The notes: generated from the letters alone by a model not told the origin. A stretch of DNA of 64,000 nucleotides from Streptomyces sp. NBC_00286 (GCF_036173125.1 NZ_CP108054.1:8618501-8682500); one strand, 5' to 3'. Shown: positions 8,750-17,065, counted from the stretch's first letter. Numbers and translations: made by a program.

Positions 8750-10015
8750 CTAGTTGATCGCCTTGATCAGCTGGCCGTCCGAGGTGTCACCGCTCAGTTC
8801 CCAGAAGAACGTGCCTCCCAGGCCCTGCTCGTTCTTGTAGGCCATCTTCCCTGCGATGGTCGACGGGGTGTCGTAACTCCACCAGTCGCTGCCGCACTTG
8901 GCGTACGCCGTGCCACCGACCGTGCCCGTCGCCGGGCACTTCGACTTGAGCACCTTGTAGTCGTCGATGCCCTGCTCGTACGTCCCCGCCGCCGGACCGG
9001 TGGCGGAGCCGCCGGGCGCCTCCTGGGTGACACCGGTCCAGCCGCGCCCGTAGAAGCCGATGCCGAGCAGCAGCTTGGAGGCCGGGATGCCGAGTCCCTT
9101 GAGCTTGGCGATCGTCGCGGAGGAGTGGAACTCCGCCTTCGGAATCCCCGGATACGAGGTCAGCGGCGAGTGCGGAGCCGTCGGACCGGTCGCGTCAAAG
9201 GCGCCGAAGAAGTCGTACGTCATCGGGAGATACCAGTCGACGTACTGCGCGGCACCCGCGTAGTCCGTCGCCTCGATCTTGCCGCCGCTGGTGGCGTCGG
9301 CCGGGATCGCCGCCGTGACCAGCGAGGAGCCGCCGAACTTCGCGCGCACCGCCGACATCAGGTTCCCGTACGCCTCGCGGCCGCTGGTGTCGCAGGTCAG
9401 ACCGCAGGCGTTCGGGTACTCCCAGTCGATGTCGATCCCGTCGAAGACGTCCGCCCACTTGGAGTTCTCGACCAGGTCGTAGCAGGACTGGGCGAAGGCG
9501 GCCGGATTCTTGGCGGCCTCGGTGAAGCCGCCGGACCAGGTCCAGCCCCCGAAGGACCAGAGGATCTTGAGGTCCGGGTGCTTCTTCTTCAGCTTACGCA
9601 GCTGGTTGAAGGTGCCGCGCAAGGGCTGGTCCCAGGTGTCGGCGACGCCGTCGACGGACTCGGCCGCGGTGTACGTCCGTTCCGTCGCCGCGTAGGAGTC
9701 GCCCATGGCGCACTTGCCGCCGGTGACGTTGCCGAAGGCGTAGTTGATGTGGGTGAGCCTGTCCGCCGAGCCGGACGTGTCGATGTTCTTGACGAAGTAC
9801 TGGCGCTGGTAGGTGCCCCATTCGGCGAAGTAGCCGATGACCTTGGAGCCGTCGGCGGCTTTGCTCGGCGATTTCCCTGCCGAGTCTGACGCCTTGGCAT
9901 CTTGCGAGGCCGTTGCGGGGCCCGCGCCGGCGAGCAGTCCCGCACCGAGGACGGCGCAGCACAGGGCGGAGAGGAGTGTCCGGAAGCGGGCGTGGGGACG
10001 TTGCGGTCTGAGCAT
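8750..10015 (-). CDS. Secreted GH18 chitinase
   Basis: 421 residues from ATG 10015, which has GAGGAGA about 6 bases upstream; a longer in-frame start lacks this. A Sec signal peptide (about 1-35, 'LLSALCCAVLGAGLLAGAG') and a short low-complexity linker precede a single glycoside hydrolase 18 barrel. The active-site motif DxxDxDxE is intact in 'DGIDIDWEYP' (catalytic Glu about 199). 'WSFGGWTWSGGF' and 'YLPMTYDFFG' are further GH18 signatures. No separate chitin-binding domain is visible. It hydrolyses beta-1,4 GlcNAc linkages of chitin outside the cell. The promoter carries two DasR/chitinase-type sites, so induction by chitin-derived sugars is expected. Confidence 0.93.
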   Translation of the reverse strand: MLRPQRPHARFRTLLSALCCAVLGAGLLAGAGPATASQDAKASDSAGKSPSKAADGSKVIGYFAEWGTYQRQYFVKNIDTSGSADRLTHINYAFGNVTGGKCAMGDSYAATERTYTAAESVDGVADTWDQPLRGTFNQLRKLKKKHPDLKILWSFGGWTWSGGFTEAAKNPAAFAQSCYDLVENSKWADVFDGIDIDWEYPNACGLTCDTSGREAYGNLMSAVRAKFGGSSLVTAAIPADATSGGKIEATDYAGAAQYVDWYLPMTYDFFGAFDATGPTAPHSPLTSYPGIPKAEFHSSATIAKLKGLGIPASKLLLGIGFYGRGWTGVTQEAPGGSATGPAAGTYEQGIDDYKVLKSKCPATGTVGGTAYAKCGSDWWSYDTPSTIAGKMAYKNEQGLGGTFFWELSGDTSDGQLIKAIN

Positions 10016-10124
10016 CTGGTCTCCTCGTGGGGGAGGGGAGCGTGGGGGGAGTGGTGCCGGCCCTGCCGAGGGGTGTTCGGGCAGGACGGTACCGCTTGGC
10101 ATGAACGCGTTCGTCGCTGGGGGA

Positions 10125-10167
10125 ACAGTAGGAGGACTAGACCAGTGCGTCAATGGTTCGGACCAAT
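10125..10167 (-). promoter_or_regulatory. Chitinase promoter with two DasR-like / chitinase direct-repeat sites
   Basis: On the minus strand a -35 TTGACG (10153-10148) and a -10 TACTGT (10130-10125) are spaced by exactly 17 bases. One site, ACTGGTCTAGTCCT (10146-10133), lies between them. The other, ATTGGTCCGAACCATT (10167-10152), lies just upstream and touches the -35. Both resemble the dre consensus ACTGGTCTAGACCACT and the 12-bp direct repeats known from Streptomyces chitinase promoters. Their centres are 20 bp apart, about two helix turns. Promoter geometry is seen directly; binding by DasR is inferred. Confidence 0.85.
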
Positions 10168-10182
10168 CCAGATGTGTTCTAA

Positions 10183-10196
10183 TTAACGACCGTTAA
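10183..10196. promoter_or_regulatory. Palindrome TTAACG-AC-CGTTAA, candidate operator
   Basis: Perfect 6-base arms around two bases, AT-rich in a GC-rich context, in the divergent region between the chitinase and the acyl-CoA dehydrogenase. It could be an operator of the latter; the cognate regulator is unknown. Confidence 0.4.
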
Positions 10197-10364
10197 CCGG
10201 TGACGCGCTGACGCGGATCGGGCATACTCACAGCGCGCAGCCGCTGGTCAGCTCCTTCTGTGACCCGGAGGGACAGCATCGGCTGGGCACTGTGAGACCC
10301 GGTGGACCCACCGCATCCAAGGTCGGCGTCCGCCGAAGTGCCCAACAGGGAGGAGAGCGTCGCC

Positions 10365-11537
10365 ATGCCCGACCGCGCCCCGCAGCCGGTGGACCGGCAA
10401 CTGCCCACGGACGAGGCCAGGGATCTGATCTCCCTCGTCCGCGACATCGCGCAGCGCGAGATCGCCCCCAAGGCGGCCGAGGAGGAAGACGCCGGACGCT
10501 TCCCGCGCGACGTCTTCACACTGCTCTCCGAGTCAGGGCTGCTCGGCCTGCCGTACGACTCCGAATACGGCGGCGGTGACCAGCCGTACGAGGTCTACCT
10601 CCAGGTCCTCGAAGAGCTCGCCGCGGCCCGGCTGACCGTAGGCCTCGGCGTCAGCGTGCACTCGCTGTCCTGTCACGCCCTCGCCCACTACGGCACCAAG
10701 GAACAGCAGGTCGAGCATCTGCCGGCCATGCTCGGCGGTGGCCTCCTCGGGGCGTACTGTCTCTCCGAGCCGTCCTCCGGATCCGATGCCGCCGGAATGC
10801 GCACGAAGGCGGAGCGGGACGGGGACGACTGGGTGCTCACGGGCACCAAGGCGTGGATCACTCATGGCGGGATCGCCGACTTCTACACCGTGTTCGCGCG
10901 CAGCGGCGGCGAGGGGACGCGTGGCATCACGGCGTTCCTGGTGCCCGGTGACGCCGAAGGGCTGAGCGCGGCGGTGCCGGAGAAGAAGATGGGCCTCAAG
11001 GGCTCGCCCACGGCTCAGATCCACCTCGATGGGGTGCGGATCTCCGACGACCGGCGCATCGGCGACGAGGGCCAGGGCTTCGCGATCGCCCTGTCCGCAC
11101 TCGACTCCGGGCGGCTCGGCATCGCGGCCTGTGCGATCGGCGTGGCCCAGGCGGCGCTGGACGAGGCGGTCGCGTACGCCACCGGGCGCGAGCAGTTCGG
11201 GCGGCGGATCGCGGACTTCCAAGGTCTGCGCTTCATGCTCGCGGACATGGCGACCCAGATCGAGGCGGGCCGGGCGCTCTATCTCGCGGCCGCCCGGCTG
11301 CGCGACGCGGGGCGGCCGTTCTCCAAGCAGGCGGCCATGGCGAAGCTGCTGTGCACGGACGCCGCGATGAAGGTCACCACGGACGCCGTCCAGGTACTCG
11401 GGGGGTACGGCTACACCGCGGACTTCCCCGTCGAGCGCTACATGCGCGAGGCCAAGGTGCTGCAGATCGTCGAGGGCACGAATCAGATCCAGCGGATGGT
11501 CATCGCCCGTCACCTCGCTGGTCCCGAGTCACGGTGA
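10365..11537 (+). CDS. Acyl-CoA dehydrogenase
   Basis: 390 residues from ATG 10365, preceded by GGGAGGAGAG. The full family layout is present: N-terminal helical domain, middle beta domain with 'AYCLSEPSSGSDA' and 'WITHGG' (FAD and substrate contacts), and a C-terminal helical domain ending 'QVLGGYGYTADFPVERYMRE'. The catalytic base is the Glu of 'QIVEGTNQIQR' (about 370), the position used by short- and medium-chain and glutaryl-type enzymes. It oxidises an acyl-CoA to the 2,3-enoyl-CoA and passes electrons to ETF. Chain length cannot be fixed by eye. Its 3' end overlaps the convergent small gene by 38 bases. Confidence 0.92.
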   Translation: MPDRAPQPVDRQLPTDEARDLISLVRDIAQREIAPKAAEEEDAGRFPRDVFTLLSESGLLGLPYDSEYGGGDQPYEVYLQVLEELAAARLTVGLGVSVHSLSCHALAHYGTKEQQVEHLPAMLGGGLLGAYCLSEPSSGSDAAGMRTKAERDGDDWVLTGTKAWITHGGIADFYTVFARSGGEGTRGITAFLVPGDAEGLSAAVPEKKMGLKGSPTAQIHLDGVRISDDRRIGDEGQGFAIALSALDSGRLGIAACAIGVAQAALDEAVAYATGREQFGRRIADFQGLRFMLADMATQIEAGRALYLAAARLRDAGRPFSKQAAMAKLLCTDAAMKVTTDAVQVLGGYGYTADFPVERYMREAKVLQIVEGTNQIQRMVIARHLAGPESR

Positions 11538-11841
11538 ACAACCGCCCGTACCCATAGCCGTACATGGCCGAGGGCGCGACAAGCCGCGCCCACTCGGGGT
11601 CGTGCCGCCCCGGCAGGGTCCGCCCCCGCTTGGCCCAAGTACGCATCAGGGCACGGTAGATGGGCGGATCCTGGGGCTGCTGCCGCGAAGCTTGCGGCGG
11701 CTGCGCCTGCGGTGTCTTCGCCTGCGGCTTCTCAGGCTGCTTCTGCGTGCTCGGCTGCGACGCACTCTTGGAAGCCGACTCCGCGGCTGCCGGAACGATA
11801 ATCCTGCGGCGCCGACTCGTCTCTGCGTAAGTGGAGGTCAT
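11500..11841 (-). CDS. Hypothetical protein, Gln/Pro-rich linker with conserved C-terminal segment
   Basis: 113 residues. A basic start ('SRRRRIIVPAAA') is followed by a Gln/Lys/Pro-rich low-complexity linker (about 20-58). A more conserved-looking segment follows, 'IYRALMRTWAKRGRTLPGRHDPEW' in sense, ending in repeated Gly-Tyr. The gene overlaps the 3' end of the acyl-CoA dehydrogenase gene by 38 bases in convergent orientation. The start is uncertain because no strong ribosome site is seen. Coding-type base composition and an ordered C-terminal part suggest it is real. I do not recognise a function. Confidence 0.55.
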   Translation of the reverse strand: MTSTYAETSRRRRIIVPAAAESASKSASQPSTQKQPEKPQAKTPQAQPPQASRQQPQDPPIYRALMRTWAKRGRTLPGRHDPEWARLVAPSAMYGYGYGRLFTVTRDQRGDGR

Positions 11842-11927
11842 ACCCGGGCCAACGCACCGAGCCCGGACAAGTCACCAGCAACGGATTCGCCCGTCAGTTC
11901 ACGGCGGCGCCCGTACGGGGGTCTACC

Positions 11928-12028
11928 GCGCCCCGTCAGGGGCGCGGGGCTGTATCGACGTGCGGCCTTGCCGTGGGGGCGCCACCAGCGCCCCTTTAGG
12001 GGCGCGGGGAACTGCGCGAGCAACCACA
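11928..12028. repeat. Two Streptomyces-type intergenic stem-loop repeats
   Basis: Two copies of a hairpin CGCCCC..AGGGGCG followed by CGGGG(CTG/AACTG) lie at 11928-11952 and 11989-12028; the second continues into GCGCGAGCAACCAC. The same core appears inverted at 17901-17953 and in part at 33541-33567. The element is common between Streptomyces genes; here it fills the 228-base gap between two small minus-strand genes. Confidence 0.7.
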
Positions 12029-12069
12029 ACGAACCCGCACCTCAGAAACTGCCGAACCCAGCGGAGCGC

Positions 12070-12501
12070 CTACGCGGCCTGGCGGCGGCGCATCACCGGC
12101 ACCCGGATGGGCCGCGAGCCCGGGCCGCCGACGTGCGAGAAGGGCTGCGTACGCCAGTCGAGCCCCTGAGGCAGCGTCAACAGCAGCGCGGTGTCCTGCT
12201 CCTGAGCCTCCATCGACTCGTCTGCGGGCCGGGCCTCGGCCGCCGCGCGCCCCGTACCGGCACAGACCGTGAGCCCGAACGGGTTCCACGGCGTGGCGCA
12301 CAGTGCGTGCTCCGGCAGCACCTCCTCGTCCGCGAGGAGCGCGATGGGCTGCGCGCAGTCCGGGCAGATCACCCGGTACATCTCGAAGGTGTCGTACGCG
12401 TCGAGCTCGTCCTCAGCCGGTTCAACACCCTCCGGCGCGGGCTCGACGACCGGCTGCTGCCGCTTGTGTGCGGAACGACCGGGGCGCTTCAGACTCTGCA
12501 T
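12070..12501 (-). CDS. Hypothetical protein with a Cys-rich zinc-ribbon-like segment
   Basis: 143 residues from ATG 12501, which has GGGGGAGA just upstream and so is preferred over an in-frame ATG ten codons earlier. A basic, Pro/Glu-rich N-terminus precedes 'VICPDCAQPIALL' and then 'HALCATPWNPFGLTVC', giving a CxxC plus two further Cys that could bind zinc. The C-terminus is basic. No family is recognised. It lies on the opposite strand from the Lrp regulator with a 265-base gap that must hold both promoters. Confidence 0.6.
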   Translation of the reverse strand: MQSLKRPGRSAHKRQQPVVEPAPEGVEPAEDELDAYDTFEMYRVICPDCAQPIALLADEEVLPEHALCATPWNPFGLTVCAGTGRAAAEARPADESMEAQEQDTALLLTLPQGLDWRTQPFSHVGGPGSRPIRVPVMRRRQAA

Positions 12502-12754
12502 AGATTTTCTCCCCCTCGGGTGGGCCGACAAGGCGCTGCGGCCTCGACCACAGCAAGCACTTCCCGTCCCGTCTCGGCGGTAATCACGAGACCATCACGG
12601 AACCCGTGGCCATGCTGTGGCGTTCGTCACATGCCGCCCGCAGGTGCCGGACGCGGTGGATTTGTCCCCGCACGGATCGCCGGCTCTGCCCCCTCAGATC
12701 ACAAACCGGGCATGACCTGCGCCGCTGAGGTACCCGTGGGGATCAAGGGCCCTG

Positions 12755-12760
12755 TAGGTT
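12755..12760 (+). promoter_or_regulatory. Likely -10 box of the Lrp gene, leaderless transcript
   Basis: TAGGTT ends six bases before the ATG at 12767, and no ribosome site precedes that ATG. Transcription would start at or within a base or two of the start codon, giving a leaderless mRNA, which is common in actinobacteria. No good -35 is visible. Confidence 0.45.
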
Positions 12761-12766
12761 CCTGCC

Positions 12767-13207
12767 ATGGAGGAGCTCGACCGACAGATCGTGCAGCTGC
12801 TCGTCGAGGACGGGCGGATGAGCTACACCGACCTGGGCAAGGCCACCGGTCTGTCCACGTCGGCCGTGCACCAGCGGGTGCGCCGGCTTGAGCAGCGCGG
12901 CGTGATCCGCGGCTATGCGGCGGTCGTCGACCCGGAGGCCGTCGGGCTGCCGCTGACGGCCTTCATCTCGGTGAAACCGTTCGACCCCAGCGCCCCGGAC
13001 GACATCGCGGAACGCCTGGCCGGCGTCCCCGAGATCGAGGCCTGCCACAGCGTCGCGGGCGACGAGAACTACATCCTCAAGGTCCGCGTCTCGACCCCCC
13101 ACGAGCTCGAGGAACTGCTCGCCCGCCTCCGCTCGCTGGCCGGCGTGTCGACCCGTACGACCGTCGTCCTGTCGACGCCGTACGAGGCACGGCCCCCCAG
13201 GATCTGA
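12767..13207 (+). CDS. Lrp/AsnC-family transcriptional regulator
   Basis: 146 residues, the usual length. The N-terminal winged helix-turn-helix reads 'DGRMSYTDLGKATGLSTSAV' (about 16-35) and the C-terminal RAM domain follows (about 65-140, 'IEACHSVAGDENYILKVRV'). Lrp/AsnC proteins bind DNA as octamers or hexadecamers and sense amino acids or related small molecules through the RAM domain. The amidohydrolase gene 77 bases downstream on the same strand may be a target or simply a neighbour. Translation probably begins on a leaderless mRNA. Confidence 0.9.
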   Translation: MEELDRQIVQLLVEDGRMSYTDLGKATGLSTSAVHQRVRRLEQRGVIRGYAAVVDPEAVGLPLTAFISVKPFDPSAPDDIAERLAGVPEIEACHSVAGDENYILKVRVSTPHELEELLARLRSLAGVSTRTTVVLSTPYEARPPRI

Positions 13208-13284
13208 GTCCCGGCAGAACCCCGTACGACCCCGGCCGAACCCCGGGAGACAGGTGCGGGCGCCGAGGCGCGAGACTGTTCTCC

Positions 13285-14901
13285 ATGAGTGAGAGCACCG
13301 CCACCCCACGCACCGTGCTGCTGCGCGGCGGCGAAGTCCACAGCCCCGCCGACCCGTTCGCCACCGCGATGGTCGTGGAACGCGGGCAGGTCGCCTGGGT
13401 CGGCTCCGAGGGCGCGGCCGACGCGTTCGCGGACGGGGCCGACGAGGTGGTGGACCTCGAAGGCGCCCTGGTCACCCCGGCGTTCACCGATGCCCATGTG
13501 CACAGCACGGCCACCGGACTCGCCCTCACCGGCCTCGATCTGTCCGACGCACCCTCCCTGGCGGCGGCCCTCGATCGCGTACGGGAATTCGCGGCGGCCC
13601 GCCCCGGCGACCGGGTCCTGCTCGGCCACGGCTGGGACGCCGCCCGCTGGCCCGAGCGGCGTCCACCCCGACGGGACGAACTCGACGAGGCCACCGGCGG
13701 TCGCCCCCTCTACCTCAGCCGTATCGACGTGCACTCCGCCGTCGTGACCACGGCCCTGCTGGATCTGACGCCAGGGGTGCGGGAGAAGGCGGGCTTCGAG
13801 GCCGGGGAACCGCTCACGGGGGACGCCCACCACGCCGTACGCGCCGCGGCGCTGGGAGCCGTCACCCCGGCCCAGCGCACCGAGGCCCAGCGTGCCGCGC
13901 TCGCGCACGCGGCCTCGCTCGGCATCGGCTCCGTCCACGAGTGCGCGGGCCCGGAGATCTCCTCCGAGGACGACTTCACCGGGCTGCTGCGGCTCGCCGC
14001 GGAGAAGGCCGGGCCGAGAGTCGTCGGTTACTGGGCCGAGCAGGACGTCACCAAGGCCCGCTCACTGGGCGCGATCGGCGCCGCGGGCGACCTCTTCGTC
14101 GACGGCGCGCTCGGCTCCCACACGGCCTGCCTGCACCAGCCGTACGCGGACGCCGACCACACCGGTACCTCCTACCTGGACGCCGCCGATGTCGCCGCCC
14201 ATGTGGTGGCCTGTACGGAGGCGGGGCTCCAGGCCGGCTTCCACGCCATCGGGGACGCCGCCGTGACCGCCGTGGTCGAGGGAACGCGTGCCGCCGCCGA
14301 GAAGGTCGGTCTGGCGCGTATCCGGGCGGCCCGGCATCGCGTCGAGCACGCCGAGATGCTCACTCCGGAGACCATCGCGGGCTTCGCGGAACTCGGCCTC
14401 ACCGCCTCCGTCCAGCCCGCCTTCGACGCGCTGTGGGGCGGCGAGGACGGCATGTACGCCGAGCGTCTGAGCGCCGAACGGGCCCGTACGCTCAACCCGT
14501 TCGCGGCCCTCCTGCGCACCGGCGTACCGCTCGCCTTCGGCTCCGACAGCCCCGTCACCCCGCTGGACCCATGGGGCACCGTCCGCGCCGCGGCCTTCCA
14601 CCGCACACCGGAACACCGGATCTCCGTACGCGCCGCATTCACGGCTCATACGCGGGGCGGCTGGCGGGCGATCGGCCGGGACGAGGCGGGCGTTCTGGTG
14701 CCGGGCGCACCCGCCGACTACGCCGTGTGGCGCGCCGAGGAGCTGGTCGTCCAGGCCCCGGACGACCGGGTCGCCCGCTGGTCGACGGACCCCCGCTCCG
14801 GCACCCCCGGACTGCCCGACCTGACGCCCGGGACACCCCTTCCCGTCTGTCTGCGGACCGTCGTCGGGGGCCGCACCGTGTTCGTACGGCCGGAGGGGTG
14901 A
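13285..14901 (+). CDS. Amidohydrolase, YtcJ-like (amidohydrolase family 3)
   Basis: 538 residues from ATG 13285. The metal-binding 'FTDAHVHST' (HxH) lies about residue 71, with later 'GFHAIGDAAV' and 'RHRVEHAEM' histidines and 'LAFGSDSPV' Asp near the C-terminal end of the barrel. 'LLGHGWDAARWP' is characteristic of the YtcJ branch. N- and C-terminal beta segments form the usual flanking sandwich. The family contains hydrolases of amides and N-acyl compounds, but the substrate of this branch is generally unknown; cytosolic. Located 77 bases after the Lrp gene. Confidence 0.88.
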   Translation: MSESTATPRTVLLRGGEVHSPADPFATAMVVERGQVAWVGSEGAADAFADGADEVVDLEGALVTPAFTDAHVHSTATGLALTGLDLSDAPSLAAALDRVREFAAARPGDRVLLGHGWDAARWPERRPPRRDELDEATGGRPLYLSRIDVHSAVVTTALLDLTPGVREKAGFEAGEPLTGDAHHAVRAAALGAVTPAQRTEAQRAALAHAASLGIGSVHECAGPEISSEDDFTGLLRLAAEKAGPRVVGYWAEQDVTKARSLGAIGAAGDLFVDGALGSHTACLHQPYADADHTGTSYLDAADVAAHVVACTEAGLQAGFHAIGDAAVTAVVEGTRAAAEKVGLARIRAARHRVEHAEMLTPETIAGFAELGLTASVQPAFDALWGGEDGMYAERLSAERARTLNPFAALLRTGVPLAFGSDSPVTPLDPWGTVRAAAFHRTPEHRISVRAAFTAHTRGGWRAIGRDEAGVLVPGAPADYAVWRAEELVVQAPDDRVARWSTDPRSGTPGLPDLTPGTPLPVCLRTVVGGRTVFVRPEG

Positions 14902-15010
14902 TGTGGCGGGGCGGCTCGGCTCCGGCCATCACCGGGTGCTGCGTGGTGCGACCTGCGTGTCCTCGGCGCTGACCAGGCAGTTGAGCGAAAGTCCGCAGCT
15001 CGAACGGCTG

Positions 15011-15266
15011 TTGACAGAAAGCGGCGGGTGGCGGGTAGGTTCGGCCGGGTCCACCACCGGACGTCCGACCGCGGAGATTCCGAGCAGCCCTCGAAGCGCC
15101 GCTGTGTCAGGGGTGGTGTGCCGCACCGGCGCACCACAACTGGGAGCCAGGCCCAGCGCTCGCGCCACGGGGGCGGGGGAAGGTTCCGCCGGTCGGCAGG
15201 TGTGACCCGGGTGGGGCCCGGCGCTCAGTAGACAACGGCTCTAGGTAGACCCGCAGCCAGCGGGTC
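15011..15266 (+). ncRNA. Candidate small RNA or long 5' leader upstream of the mannose synthase gene
   Basis: In the 504-base gap 14902-15405 no coding region is convincing. TTGACA (15011-15016) and TAGGTT (15036-15041) stand 19 bases apart, slightly long for a housekeeping promoter. About 210 bases later a perfect hairpin GACCCGC-AGCCA-GCGGGTC (15248-15266) could end a short RNA. A second possible -10, TAGGGT (15366-15371), lies just ahead of the mannose synthase gene. An independent short RNA or a structured leader are both possible. Confidence 0.3.
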
Positions 15267-15405
15267 CCAGGTCGGCCCGAAGGGCGCCGGGTCCCGATCC
15301 GCAGTACCTTTCCCCTCTCAGGTCTCCCGGGCCGCCACCCCTACTCCGCCGAAGAGGGCGCTCGCTAGGGTGGAGCCCCTCGCACGGATGTCTTAAGGGG
15401 AAGCT

Positions 15406-16173
15406 GTGAACGACGGCGGTGGGCGACAGTTCGGTCCGCTCGGCACCACCTTGGTGATCATCCCCACTTACAACGAGGTGGAGAACATCAGGGCGATCGT
15501 GAGTCGAGTGCGGGCGGCTGTGCCCGAGGCGCACGTCCTGGTCGCCGACGACAACAGCCCCGACGGCACCGGCAAGCACGCCGACGAGCTGTCCGTCGAG
15601 GACGACCACGTCCATGTGCTGCACCGCAAGGGCAAGGAGGGCCTCGGCGCCGCCTATCTCGCAGGCTTCCGCTGGGGCCTCGAGCACGGTTACGGCGTAC
15701 TGGTCGAGATGGACGCGGACGGTTCGCACCAGCCCGAGGAGCTGCCCCGGCTGCTCACCGCGCTCAAGGGCGCCGATCTGGTCCTCGGCTCCCGATGGGT
15801 GCCGGGCGGGCGGGTCGTGAACTGGCCCAAGTCCCGTGAGTTCATCTCGCGCGGCGGCAGCCTGTACTCGCGCGTCCTGCTCGACGTACCGCTCCGCGAT
15901 GTCACGGGCGGCTACCGCGCCTTCCGCCGGGAGACCCTCGAAGGCCTCGGCCTCGGCGACGTCGCCTCCCAGGGCTACTGCTTCCAGGTCGACCTGGCAC
16001 GCCGCGCCGTCAAGTCCGGCTACCACGTCGTCGAGGTCCCCATCACCTTCGTAGAACGCGAACTCGGCGACTCGAAGATGAGCCGAGACATCCTCGTCGA
16101 GGCGCTGTGGCGGGTCACGACGTGGGGTGTGGGGGAGCGGGCGGGGCGGATCCTGGGCCGCAAGTCCCCCTGA
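15406..16173 (+). CDS. Polyprenol monophosphomannose synthase (Ppm1-type GT2)
   Basis: 255 residues from GTG 15406, preceded by AGGGGAAGC. A GT2 fold is clear: 'VIIPTYNEVENI' at the start, 'VLVADDNSPDGTG', the metal-binding 'EMDADGSHQPEELP' and 'GSRWVPGG', 'DVTGGYRAFRR'. It transfers mannose from GDP-mannose to polyprenyl phosphate on the inner membrane face, giving the donor for protein O-mannosylation and membrane-associated mannosyltransferases. Unlike mycobacterial Ppm1 there is no fused N-terminal Lnt-like domain here. In Streptomyces the enzyme supports Pmt-dependent glycosylation. Followed by fxsA 71 bases on, as in related genomes near rbpA. Confidence 0.92.
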   Translation: MNDGGGRQFGPLGTTLVIIPTYNEVENIRAIVSRVRAAVPEAHVLVADDNSPDGTGKHADELSVEDDHVHVLHRKGKEGLGAAYLAGFRWGLEHGYGVLVEMDADGSHQPEELPRLLTALKGADLVLGSRWVPGGRVVNWPKSREFISRGGSLYSRVLLDVPLRDVTGGYRAFRRETLEGLGLGDVASQGYCFQVDLARRAVKSGYHVVEVPITFVERELGDSKMSRDILVEALWRVTTWGVGERAGRILGRKSP

Positions 16174-16244
16174 TCCGCTGGGCCTTGGGCGGAGCTGATC
16201 TCCCCCTTATCCCGCTCTGAGCCCCGGCCAGGCACACTGGACGC

Positions 16245-16832
16245 ATGACGACTGGCGCTCCGACTCCGACGTACCCCGCGCGACCGCGGCGGTCCCGGTT
16301 GCGTACGTATCTGCCGCTGGCCATCGCCGCATGGCTGGTCCTGGAGATCTGGCTGCTGACCGTGGTGGCGTCCGCGGCGGGCGGCTGGGCCGTCTTCCTG
16401 CTGCTCGTGGCCGGTTTCGTGCTGGGTTCCGTGGTCATCAAGCGAGCCGGACGCCGGGCCTTCCGGGTCCTGAGCGAGACGCTGCAACAGCAGCAGAGCG
16501 GGGTGCTGCCGCAGGGCGAGCGGGCCAGCGAAGGCAACGGTCTGATGATGCTGGGCGGCCTGCTCCTGATGCTGCCCGGCCTGATATCCGACGCGTTCGG
16601 CCTGGTCCTCCTGATCCCACCGGTCCAGAAGTCCCTGAGCCGCTACGCAGAGCGCACTTTCGAACGCAAGCTTCGCGAGGCTACCCCCGGCACGTTGGGC
16701 GACGCCTTCCAGCAGGCCCGCATGCACCGTCCCGACGGCAAGGTCGTGCCGGGCGAGGTCATCCACGATGACGAGCGCCGGGGCCCCGGCCCTGAGGGCG
16801 AGCCGGGGGCGCGCCCGCCGCTGATGGGCTGA
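16245..16832 (+). CDS. fxsA: FxsA-family membrane protein
   Basis: 195 residues. Helices at about 25-45 ('LPLAIAAWLVLEIWLLTVV') and 50-68 belong to the FxsA core, with 'GLMMLGGLLLMLPGLISDAF' (about 98-117) the most characteristic FxsA segment. The C-terminal ~70 residues are hydrophilic and extend beyond the core domain. E. coli FxsA is known as a suppressor of F-exclusion of phage T7; the normal role is not known. Its position between the mannose synthase and convergent rbpA is the arrangement found in other streptomycetes. Confidence 0.88.
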   Translation: MTTGAPTPTYPARPRRSRLRTYLPLAIAAWLVLEIWLLTVVASAAGGWAVFLLLVAGFVLGSVVIKRAGRRAFRVLSETLQQQQSGVLPQGERASEGNGLMMLGGLLLMLPGLISDAFGLVLLIPPVQKSLSRYAERTFERKLREATPGTLGDAFQQARMHRPDGKVVPGEVIHDDERRGPGPEGEPGARPPLMG

Positions 16833-16862
16833 GGCCCGGGTTCTTCGCCCCGCCGCCCCTAC

Positions 16863-16990
16863 CCGTCCCGTCCTCGGGGCGCAGCCCCGAACCCCCGTCC
16901 TCGGGGCTGCGCCCCGAACCCCCGCCACTCGGGACTCCGCCCCGAACCCCTCCAGGGGCTCCGCCCCTTGACCCCGCTGGGGCTGCGCTC
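16863..16990. repeat. Short GC-rich hairpin repeats
   Basis: Several imperfect copies of 'CCTCGGGGCNGCGCCCCGAACCC' in sense (CTCGGGGCGCAGCCCCGAAC and its inverse) and GGGGCTCCGCCCC follow one another. Each can fold on itself. They fill the first half of the 393-base gap between fxsA and rbpA. Such arrays are frequent between Streptomyces genes. Confidence 0.65.
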
Positions 16991-17014
16991 AAGGCTCCGC
17001 ACGCTGGACCCCCG

Positions 17015-17065
17015 GTCCTCAAGCGCCGGACGGGCTGAAAATCAGCACGTCCGGCGCTTGAGGAC
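17015..17065. repeat. Long stem-loop (23-bp arms) of a Streptomyces intergenic type
   Basis: Arms of 23 bases with one mismatched pair enclose the loop AAAAT. The outer part GTCCTCAAGCGCCGGACG is a sequence frequently seen in Streptomyces intergenic regions. Located between the convergent fxsA and rbpA genes, where it may terminate transcription from fxsA. Confidence 0.75.
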
